Shown piece by piece: positions 57,335 to 64,000 of a DNA stretch of 64,000 bases. Each line of letters starts with the position of its first letter. Position 1 is the stretch's first letter. Origin of the DNA: Limivicinus sp963617275. Lineage in GTDB: Bacteria; Bacillota; Clostridia; Oscillospirales; Oscillospiraceae. The translations under genes were made by a program, and so were the position numbers. Location of the stretch: positions 124,001 through 188,000 of the forward strand of contig CAVENX010000019.1 in assembly GCA_963617275.1 (NCBI GenBank), in the 5' to 3' direction. The notes below the pieces were generated by a model, which was not told where the DNA came from, ran no database searches, and saw only the letters and a list, made by a program, of their open reading frames with translations.

Positions 57335-57377
57335 TGACAAATGCTCTGCTCCATTAGCTGGAGCAGAGCATTTGTCA
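57335..57377. terminator. Bidirectional terminator
   Basis: TGACAAATGCTCTGCTCCA / TGGAGCAGAGCATTTGTCA between the convergent M20 and dehydrogenase genes; a T-run follows on the minus strand. Confidence 0.9.
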
Positions 57378-57387
57378 ATCTTGGCGG

Positions 57388-58476
57388 TTATTTTGTCTTG
57401 ACGTAGCAGTTCATGGGGTGAACCATGTATTCGTTGTACGGAAACTGATCTGTAGTGACATAGCCTGCGGGTGCGTCGATAAGCTGTGGGATTCTGTTTA
57501 CGAGCGTTGCGCAGGTAAGCTCAACGGTTGCGGGCTGATTGACGATGCAGGTCGTTTCAGGCTCGCCGTAAAGCGTCCACACGTTCGAGTCGATCTCGTC
57601 CTTGTTATAGATCTTGCCGATACATTCTGTCTCGAACGTAATGCCTTCCTCGGTCTCAGTGGTTACGACAGCGCGCATACCGGTGGCATATCCCGCCTTT
57701 ACCGTCAGACCGAGCGTTTCGGACTTGAGATCCTCTTTATCGATGCAGGGGATGCATTTCTGTGTCTGGGAAGTGATGTGAAGGCCCATCTTGCTGCAAA
57801 GCCAGCCGTTCTGGTTCCACATATAGGAGGGGACATACTGCCCGCTTTCAACGAGCGCCTTGATCTCATCGGAGGGAAGTTCGTTGTAAGCGCCTATCGT
57901 TTTGTTGAATTCCTCAACGGACAGACCTGCGCCGTGACCCTCGGCAAGAGCCATGCCGTAGTCCTCAACATTGTAGGAGCTGCTGCCGAAAATCTTGGTG
58001 ATCTTGTGGGAGGAGCCGCAGAGATTGGTGACAAGAGTACCCCAATACAGGTCACAGTAGCCGACGCCGGTTAGCGTGCAGTTGCCTTTTTTGGCAAGCG
58101 CGTCAAGCTTTGCAGTGAGGGCGGGGGAGGAGTTCCACGGATACAGAGCTTCTTCACAGGTGGTTATGGCATTGACGCCGTGCTTTGCGCAGATAGTAAA
58201 TATATCCTCAAGCTCTGCCACGGTGCTTCTTGTTGCGATGATGCAGACATCGGGCTTGAGTTCGCCAAGGCGCTTGTCCGCGTCGGCGGAGTTTTCAACG
58301 GTGACACCGACAAAGGGGAAACCGTTTCCGATTATCTCGGATACATCCTTGCCTATATGGCTCTTGTTGCGGCAGAATGCACCGACCAGCTCAGCGTCAT
58401 GCTCAAGCACATAGCGCATCAGATAGCGGCTCATTTTGCCTGCACCATACTGTACGATCCTGACTTTTCTGTCCAT
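57388..58476 (-). CDS. DapB-fold NAD(P)-dependent dehydrogenase (2,4-diaminopentanoate dehydrogenase-like)
   Basis: 362 residues. N-terminal Rossmann motif RIVQYGAGKMSRYLMRYVLEHDAELVGAF and a DapB_N-like continuation (KPDVCIIATRSTVAELEDIFTICAKHGVNAITTCEEALYPW). The size and domain order match proteins annotated as dihydrodipicolinate reductase-like or 2,4-diaminopentanoate dehydrogenase (ornithine fermentation). No other ornithine-pathway genes are in the window, so the substrate is open. ATATATCCTCCTTAA ribosome-binding site (reverse). Confidence 0.75.
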   Translation of the reverse strand: MDRKVRIVQYGAGKMSRYLMRYVLEHDAELVGAFCRNKSHIGKDVSEIIGNGFPFVGVTVENSADADKRLGELKPDVCIIATRSTVAELEDIFTICAKHGVNAITTCEEALYPWNSSPALTAKLDALAKKGNCTLTGVGYCDLYWGTLVTNLCGSSHKITKIFGSSSYNVEDYGMALAEGHGAGLSVEEFNKTIGAYNELPSDEIKALVESGQYVPSYMWNQNGWLCSKMGLHITSQTQKCIPCIDKEDLKSETLGLTVKAGYATGMRAVVTTETEEGITFETECIGKIYNKDEIDSNVWTLYGEPETTCIVNQPATVELTCATLVNRIPQLIDAPAGYVTTDQFPYNEYMVHPMNCYVKTK

Positions 58477-58563
58477 AATATATCCTCCTTAAAAATAATA
58501 ATTTTGGGTTACGGCTATATTATATCCGTTATTGTTACAATAATGTCAAGCCCTCGCTTATGA

Positions 58564-59400
58564 TTATTTTCCAAATCGCACAGGTATCTGCGTTTTGTAA
58601 AACATCCGCCGCTTTTTTGAATCCAGAATCGGGAAATCAAGTATCACCTCGCATATATAATCGCCGGTTATCTCGTATTTGTGTGTTTTTATGTACGAAA
58701 GCAGTGCGGCAATGTTCTGACGCTCATTTGAAAACTCGTCCGAGCAGAGACATATATAGCTTGCAGCCGGGATCTGCTCAAGAGCAGATCCGCAGCCGTT
58801 TTCGGCGAACAAAAATACCTCGTCCGAAAACAGCTCTCCGGCGGTGATCTTATTGCGCCGTATTATTGTCCCGATGTTGGTGAAGTATGAAAGCGGAAGG
58901 TCGTTTTCCACAAGATTTGTTTTCAATTGCCGCAGCATATACTCATATCCGCTCTCGTCCTGATCAAAAAAGTTCGTGCCGCATTGATATCTGTATATAT
59001 GCCTGCGGGGGATGTATTCAATGAAGACCTCCCCATTTTTCGGCAGAGAACGGTAGCGCTCATAATTCCCGAGCGTCCTCGAAATAGACTCTCTGGATAG
59101 CTTGAGCGCCTCAATCTCCCTGTCTATCGTTTCAGCCTGTTTTTCAAGCAGCGCGACGCTGGTTTCAATGTTATCCACGGCGAGGTAAGAGCGTATCTGC
59201 CTGAGCGTCATCCCGTAGGCTTTAAGGCTTTGTATCAGGTCAAGCTGTGCCGACTGCGCGATGTGATAATAGCGATAGCCTGTATAGGGGTCTATATAGT
59301 CCGGAATCAATAATTTTTCCCGGTCATACAGTCTGAGCGCCTGTTCGGAAACGTGGTTCAGCTCCGCCATCTGGCCGATCGTAAGCTTATGCAGATCCAT
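58564..59400 (-). CDS. MerR family regulator with effector-binding domain (BltR/BmrR-like)
   Basis: About 278 residues from the ATG at 59398-59400 (GGAGGTAT ahead). MerR HTH: LTIGQMAELNHVSEQALRLYDREKLLIPDYIDPYTGYRYY, coiled-coil dimerisation helix (about 85-120), then a GyrI-like domain (about 125-278, FIEYIPRRHIYRYQCG). Regulators of this type bind drugs and activate efflux genes; the MFS gene upstream on the same strand is a candidate target. Confidence 0.92.
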   Translation of the reverse strand: MDLHKLTIGQMAELNHVSEQALRLYDREKLLIPDYIDPYTGYRYYHIAQSAQLDLIQSLKAYGMTLRQIRSYLAVDNIETSVALLEKQAETIDREIEALKLSRESISRTLGNYERYRSLPKNGEVFIEYIPRRHIYRYQCGTNFFDQDESGYEYMLRQLKTNLVENDLPLSYFTNIGTIIRRNKITAGELFSDEVFLFAENGCGSALEQIPAASYICLCSDEFSNERQNIAALLSYIKTHKYEITGDYICEVILDFPILDSKKRRMFYKTQIPVRFGK

Positions 59401-59551
59401 ATACCTTCCTCCAAGTATAAGGTTTGTTATTAGTTTACCATACTTGTATTTGTTTCGCAACAGCCCGCAGAGGGACGGGATTTGACTATGAATATGGGAA
59501 GAAAAAAACTGTTATCTCTTCGCGCTTTTTCGCAAGGAGATAACAGCTTTT

Positions 59552-60751
59552 TCATTCGCTTCTGATGGTGATGATATAGAAAACCACCGCGAGGAGCTGA
59601 ACCGCAACGGATACTATCGCAACCCACAGCGCGTTTATATCATACAGCGCGCCGAGCAGCCAACTTCCCAGAAACCACGCGATACCGAAGCCTGTTTCAA
59701 AGATGCCGAAGCCCGTACTGCGCATTGACTTTGGAACGATTTTGCTGACCGCCGCTTTCATGATGCTCTCCTGCGCACCCATACCGATGCCCCAAAGCAC
59801 GATACCGGTGCCGATAAGTATCGGATTACTGCTGAGAAAAACAAACGGAGCGAAGAATGTACTGCAAAGCGTGGAGTATATCAGTGCTTTAAGCCCAATT
59901 TTATCAAACAGCCATCCGAAAAACAGCGCTGCGAACGCATCGACAGCCATTGCCGCGGCGTATAGCAGGCTCAGTGTCGCTGCAGGGAAAGCCTCGGATC
60001 TGGCCGAGTGAAGCGTGATAAGCGTAAAATCCGCAAATCCGAACGCGAACAGGCATATGGCAGCCATGTAGAACACAAAGGATTTTTTGAAATGAAACTC
60101 GGTTTTTGTTTCGTCCTGCGCCTTTTCAAATATCTCGGGGTCGGGATACTTAACCTTGGATATTATTACAAGGGCTATCGTGATCAGCGCCGGGATGCCG
60201 AGAATGGCGAAACAGGTGCGGTATGTGGAAAAGAGATTTCCGGTTCCCTTTACGAGGGATATGACAAACAGAATAACAGGCCCGGCAAACGCGCCCAACT
60301 GATCGAGAAATTCCTGATATGCAAAGCCTTTGCCCGTGCCCACTTCGCTTGCGGCGAAGCTTACGAGCGTGTTTTTGGCGGGCTTTTTTATTGCCTTGCC
60401 TACTCGCTCCATGATCACGAGAATGCAGGCAATTATCCAGCCGTTTTCCGGCACAAGAGCCAGCGCGGGGATCGCCAGCACCTGTAGGACGTATCCGAGA
60501 ATTATAAGCGTCCAATATTTTTTTGTCTTGTCTGCAACGAACCCCGAGAGCAAACGCAGCGAGTAGCCGCACAGCTCACCTATTCCGGAAACGAAGCCGA
60601 TTGTGGCGGCCGAAGCCCCCGCCAGATTAAGATATTCGCCGAGTATGCTGCGTGCGCCATCGTGAGTCATGTCCGAAAACAGGCTCACAACGCCCATAAG
60701 CGTGATGAAGGACATCGCTCCCGTAATCAGCTTCTTTTTGCTTTTCTGCAT
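59552..60751 (-). CDS. MFS transporter
   Basis: 399 residues, about eleven to twelve membrane segments, with the MFS loop SGFVADKTKKYW and the second-half counterpart GWLFDKIGLKALIYS. The N-terminus ITGAMSFITLMGVVSLFSDMTHDGARSI resembles the group that includes multidrug and sugar-phosphate-type exporters of Firmicutes. Substrate unknown. It lies 15 bp downstream of the histidine kinase gene on the same strand, so it may belong to that operon. Confidence 0.9.
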   Translation of the reverse strand: MQKSKKKLITGAMSFITLMGVVSLFSDMTHDGARSILGEYLNLAGASAATIGFVSGIGELCGYSLRLLSGFVADKTKKYWTLIILGYVLQVLAIPALALVPENGWIIACILVIMERVGKAIKKPAKNTLVSFAASEVGTGKGFAYQEFLDQLGAFAGPVILFVISLVKGTGNLFSTYRTCFAILGIPALITIALVIISKVKYPDPEIFEKAQDETKTEFHFKKSFVFYMAAICLFAFGFADFTLITLHSARSEAFPAATLSLLYAAAMAVDAFAALFFGWLFDKIGLKALIYSTLCSTFFAPFVFLSSNPILIGTGIVLWGIGMGAQESIMKAAVSKIVPKSMRSTGFGIFETGFGIAWFLGSWLLGALYDINALWVAIVSVAVQLLAVVFYIITIRSE

Positions 60752-60766
60752 TGTCTGACGCCACCT

Positions 60767-62125
60767 TTAAATATTTTCATTCACCGGCTCGGGGAACAGA
60801 ACGCTTATTTCCGTTCCAAGACCGGGTTCGCTTGACACTTTGATTTTCCCGTTGTGCAGCATTACGCCATGCTTTACTATAGACAGGCCGAGACCGGTTC
60901 CGCCTATCTCACCGGAGTGGCTTTTGTCCACACGGTAAAAGCGCTCGAATATGCGCTCCTGCTCTTCCGCCGGAATGCCGATGCCGGTGTCGCGCACGCA
61001 AAGCTCCGTCCCGCCTTTGACATTCCGGACGGTGACGTCAACACTGCCGCCGGGGCGGTTGTATTTTATCGCATTATCGCACAGGTTGTAAACTATGCTG
61101 TACAGCACCGGAGAAATGCCGAAAACAACGGCGCTGCCGCCGTTCAAAGACAGCGTGACCACACTGCCGTCGGCCTCCTGCTGCAAGCTGTCTATTGCGT
61201 TGCGGGCGATCAGAAACAGGTCGGTGTTCTGCCGCTGCATATTGTCCGAACCGCTGTCAAGCTTCGTCAGGTCAATGATATCGCTTACGAGCTTTGTCAT
61301 GCGCTGCGCCTCTTTGCGTATTTTTCCGGCAAACGGGCGGATATCCTCTTCTCTTACCATGCCGTTTTCAAGCAGTTCCGCGTATCCGGAGATCGCATGA
61401 AGCGGCGTCTTCAGCTCATGCGAGGCGTTGGCGGTGAATTCCTGACGTATCTGCGAAGCTTTTTCAAGTTCGGACTGTGTTTCCTTTATCTCCAACTGCT
61501 GTCTGACCATGTTCCGGAGCAGAGGCTCAACCTCCGCAAGCTCCTGCCTTCCGAGATAAGATGCAGGTTTTTCCGGGTCGATCATATTGATAGGCTCTAC
61601 CACCTTCTGAGATATGCGGGAGGCCAGCAGCAGCGAGAGGGCGAGAACCAGAAGTATTACCAGAGCAATCGGCTGGGCAAAGCCGAGAAGCAATACCCAT
61701 AATGTGCTCTGCACGTTTGACAGGCGTATCACTGTCCCGTCTGGGAGAAGCTGTGCGGCGTAAAAAAGCTTTTCGGACAGGGTCCTTGAGTACCTTTCGG
61801 CTTCGCCGAAGCCCTGTTCCTTAGCCATTTTTATTTCTTCGCGCTCAAGGTGGTTTTCCATCGTGCCGGAATCCGCCTCGTTGTCATACAGCACATTTCC
61901 GTCCGCACCGATCCATGTGATGCGGCAGTCCCCGCTGTCGAGACTGTCAAAATATTTTATGCCGCTCAGATTTACGCCCTGCGCGGCAAGCTGAGTTTCG
62001 GTTTTCAGGCGCTTTTTCTGCACATCCGAAAAATAACCGTAAGTGATGACCGTGATAAGAACGAGCGAAATGAGAAAAGCGGACAGGGCGGAAAACCAGA
62101 TGGAATTGAATATTTTCCGACTCAT
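60767..62125 (-). CDS. PhoR-like sensor histidine kinase
   Basis: 452 residues. Two membrane segments (about 13-32 and 145-170) flank an extracellular sensor region. HAMP-like linker, HisKA with phospho-His in ASHELKTPLHAISGYAELLENG, and HATPase_c with YNLCDNAIKYNRPGG, DTGIGIPAEEQERIFERFYRVDKSHS and GTGLGLSIVKH. It is paired with the upstream response regulator through an ATGA overlap. Resembles PhoR, but no pst genes are nearby. Confidence 0.94.
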   Translation of the reverse strand: MSRKIFNSIWFSALSAFLISLVLITVITYGYFSDVQKKRLKTETQLAAQGVNLSGIKYFDSLDSGDCRITWIGADGNVLYDNEADSGTMENHLEREEIKMAKEQGFGEAERYSRTLSEKLFYAAQLLPDGTVIRLSNVQSTLWVLLLGFAQPIALVILLVLALSLLLASRISQKVVEPINMIDPEKPASYLGRQELAEVEPLLRNMVRQQLEIKETQSELEKASQIRQEFTANASHELKTPLHAISGYAELLENGMVREEDIRPFAGKIRKEAQRMTKLVSDIIDLTKLDSGSDNMQRQNTDLFLIARNAIDSLQQEADGSVVTLSLNGGSAVVFGISPVLYSIVYNLCDNAIKYNRPGGSVDVTVRNVKGGTELCVRDTGIGIPAEEQERIFERFYRVDKSHSGEIGGTGLGLSIVKHGVMLHNGKIKVSSEPGLGTEISVLFPEPVNENI

Positions 62126-62796
62126 GCACTCTCCTCCATTTTGTACCCGACTCCGCGGACCGTCTGTATCTGCTGACCGGCCGCGCCCAGCTTTGTGCGG
62201 AGCGTACCGACATGGACGTCAACGGTTCTTGTTTCTCCGGCAAAGTCCGAGCCCCACACGGAAGAGAGCAGGCTGTCGCGGGTGAAGACGCATCCGGGAT
62301 TTCCCGCAAGGAGCTTGAGCAGATCATATTCCTTGAGCGTCAGCGTGACGTTTTGCCCATCTGCGGTCACGGAGTGCCGGATGGGGTCGATCCTTACACC
62401 GCCGCATACGATGACAGCTGCTTTCTTTTTCGACCCTGTGCGCCGCAGAACGGCTTTAATGCGTGATACCATTTCCATCATGCCGAACGGCTTGCAGAGA
62501 TAATCGTCCGCGCCGAGGTCAAGCCCGATGACCTTGTCATACTCCGTTCCCTTTGCCGTCGCCATGATAACGGGAATGTCGGCGGAAGCGGCGGAGGCGC
62601 GAAGCGCTTTTAAAACGGATATTCCGTCCTCTCCGGGAAGCATGATGTCCAATATTATAAGCTCCGGAAGCTCTGTCTTCATGGCTTCCCAGAATGGATT
62701 GCTGCCGGAGAAGCCCTTTGCCTCAAAGCCTGCCATTCCCAAGGTGTACAGCATCAGATCACGGATGCTGTCTTCATCTTCAACACAGTATATCAT
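62122..62796 (-). CDS. PhoB/OmpR-type response regulator
   Basis: 224 residues. Receiver domain with phospho-acceptor in LIILDIMLPGEDGISVLKALR, TAKGTEYDKVIGLDLGADDYLCKPF, and a winged-helix DNA-binding domain (LTLKEYDLLKLLAGNPGCVFTRDSLLSSVWG, TRTVDVHVGTLRTKLG). First gene of the two-component operon. Confidence 0.95.
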   Translation of the reverse strand: MIYCVEDEDSIRDLMLYTLGMAGFEAKGFSGSNPFWEAMKTELPELIILDIMLPGEDGISVLKALRASAASADIPVIMATAKGTEYDKVIGLDLGADDYLCKPFGMMEMVSRIKAVLRRTGSKKKAAVIVCGGVRIDPIRHSVTADGQNVTLTLKEYDLLKLLAGNPGCVFTRDSLLSSVWGSDFAGETRTVDVHVGTLRTKLGAAGQQIQTVRGVGYKMEESA

Positions 62797-62909
62797 GCGT
62801 CCTGTCCTTTCGATTCAATGCCGGATAGCCTAATGTTGTTATTATGCGGCGGCGATGTCAAGATGTATATCCTCTTTTTGTAAAGTTCATGTAAAGTGCG
62901 TATTTCAGC

Positions 62910-64000
62910 TTATTTCTGAGGGGTTATCAGCCCGTTGGAGACGACGATGCGGCAGATCTCCGAGGTGCCTTCGGCAACGGTGAGCATATGTGCGTCACGG
63001 AAAAGCCTGTCCGCGTCCGAGCCTGCGCTCAGCCCGGAGGCACCGCAGATCTGGCAGGCCGTTTTGCATATCTCACAGCAGGCCTCTGTCGCAAAAAGTT
63101 TGAGCGCGGCGGCGTCCCTTGTATGCGGAAGGCCGTTTGCCATCAGCGCGGCAACATTGTAAAGCGAATTTCTCGCAAGCATCGTTTTCGTATAGATATC
63201 AGCGATAGGAAAAGAAATGCCCTGATAGGATGAAAGACTCCTGCCGTAAAGGCCGGCCTTGCCCGCACGCTTCAATGCAATTTCAAGGGCAGCCTGAGAA
63301 ATGCCGACGGCAACCGCCGCTATTTCAAGACGTCCTTCGTTGAGAAGCGGTTTTAAAAGCGGATAGGCGCTGTTCTCCTGCCCGATGAGGCAATGAGCAG
63401 GGATGGTACATTCATCAAGAACAATACTCCCCATAGGTGAATTGCGAAGCCCCGTCATACCGCGGTGTTCCTCGATTTTAAGACCGGGGGAGTTCCTGCT
63501 TACATAAAACATGCTCATGCTGCGGCTTCGTTCCGCCGTGGGGCTTTTCGCGGTGACGATATACCCGCTTGCCGCGCCTGCGTTTGTTATCCAGCACTTT
63601 TTCCCATTCAGTATCCAGCGGCTGCCGTCCTTTACGGCAATGGTGTCCACGCCCATCGCGTCCGAGCCGCCGCGCTCTTCCGAAAGCGCGAGCGCAAAAA
63701 CCGTCTCGCCCCTGCGGGCAGGCTCGATAAGCTCTTTTTTCAGAGTATTGGTACCGCAGTATGCGATAAGCTCCTTGCACTGATAGTGCGGGATCACGGC
63801 AAGACCGAGGGAGGCAAGACCGCGTGACAGCTCTTCTATTATGATTGTGCCTTCCGTGCTTCCGTATTTTGCCCCGCTGCCCGTATATTCAAATTCTGCG
63901 TCAAGATATCCCTGCTTTCCTATATACGCAAACTGTTCATAAGGAAAGCCGCCGCGAAAATCTATTTCCGCCGCAAAGGGCATAATCTCGGCGTCAACAT
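62910..64000 (-). CDS. Acyl-CoA dehydrogenase (N-terminus outside window)
   Basis: The frame stays open to the last base (VDAEIMPFAAEIDFRGGFPYE at the window edge), so the first part is missing. Present are TVFALALSEERGGSDAMGVDTIAVKDGSRWILNGKKCWITNAG, GLRNSPMGSIVLDECTIPAHCLIG, the FAD-binding helices, and near the end ADRLFRDAHMLTVAEGTSEICRIVV with the conserved catalytic-region TVAEGTSEI. Oxidises acyl-CoA with an electron-transferring flavoprotein; in Clostridia often butyryl-CoA dehydrogenase. The exact substrate is undetermined. No etfBA in view. Confidence 0.9.
   Translation of the reverse strand, partial: VDAEIMPFAAEIDFRGGFPYEQFAYIGKQGYLDAEFEYTGSGAKYGSTEGTIIIEELSRGLASLGLAVIPHYQCKELIAYCGTNTLKKELIEPARRGETVFALALSEERGGSDAMGVDTIAVKDGSRWILNGKKCWITNAGAASGYIVTAKSPTAERSRSMSMFYVSRNSPGLKIEEHRGMTGLRNSPMGSIVLDECTIPAHCLIGQENSAYPLLKPLLNEGRLEIAAVAVGISQAALEIALKRAGKAGLYGRSLSSYQGISFPIADIYTKTMLARNSLYNVAALMANGLPHTRDAAALKLFATEACCEICKTACQICGASGLSAGSDADRLFRDAHMLTVAEGTSEICRIVVSNGLITPQK

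Noticed and set aside
1..64000. CRISPR arrays
   Set aside because: No regular direct repeats with unique spacers; the recurring sequences are dispersed families A and B and short motifs. No cas genes.

Overview
The window looks like chromosomal DNA of a spore-forming, anaerobic Gram-positive gut bacterium of the class Clostridia, probably Oscillospiraceae/Ruminococcaceae-like. The basis is balanced GC content, strong AGGAGG ribosome-binding sites, the infC-rpmI-rplT operon, SpoVT, a YerC/TrpR-like repressor, RNase J, glutaminyl-tRNA synthetase, TelA/XpaC proteins and a QueT transporter with a structured leader. Genus is inference; no rRNA gene is present.

Layout. 0-6 kb: a truncated dCache sensor gene, a MITE-like repeat, an acyl-CoA ligase-type enzyme, the IF3-L35-L20 operon with a leader attenuator and an apparent AUC start, YerC and SpoVT. 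6-12.4 kb: NifX-like and Mrp/NBP35 iron-sulfur genes, an ABC-F protein, Kup, QueT and tRNA-Leu(CAA). 12.4-14.9 kb: the remnant of an integrated element abutting the tRNA, with a truncated DnaJ-domain gene, a probable type I toxin-antitoxin pair, several very small proteins and three promoters carrying related palindromes. 14.9-19.5 kb: a C45-type hydrolase, YbaK and UvrA. 19.6-20.5 kb: two tiny genes that each fuse a double-glycine leader to one LysM domain, each behind an ECF-sigma-like promoter. 20.5-23.4 kb: phosphate acyltransferase and GlnS.

23.5-30.9 kb: a carbohydrate-type ABC importer whose two permease genes are separated by tandem FAD oxidoreductase paralogues, with a divergent AraC regulator. 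31-35.2 kb: thioredoxin, a YbaK-like deacylase, and a TPM / LemA / TelA / XpaC envelope cluster. 35.3-40.5 kb: Rpe, RecR, RNase J, a Spx/ArsC-like protein and a YdcF-like protein. 40.7-47.8 kb: small accessory genes (two PAP2 proteins, XRE, HxlR, DUF1697, PPOX) and a macrodomain-sirtuin pair of the SirTM type. 48-51.2 kb: an orphan uORF/terminator leader, then a TetR regulator with its operator, a DUF998 membrane protein and two xenobiotic-type O-acetyltransferases. 51.5-57.3 kb: a secreted bactofilin-like membrane protein, then an amino-acid ABC transporter with an AbgB-like M20 hydrolase. 57.3-64 kb: a DapB-fold dehydrogenase, a MerR regulator, an MFS transporter, a PhoR/PhoB-like two-component system and an acyl-CoA dehydrogenase that runs off the end.

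Two families of non-coding repeats (A, three copies; B, two copies) sit at gene 3' ends. They share terminal sequences of the form TGTCAAARAA, and in two cases they are bracketed by exact duplications of the neighbouring terminator hairpin. The strongest candidates for undescribed biology are the leader-LysM peptide pair and its promoters, the terminator-associated repeats, the small toxin/antisense-RNA locus and the orphan leader at 48.1 kb.
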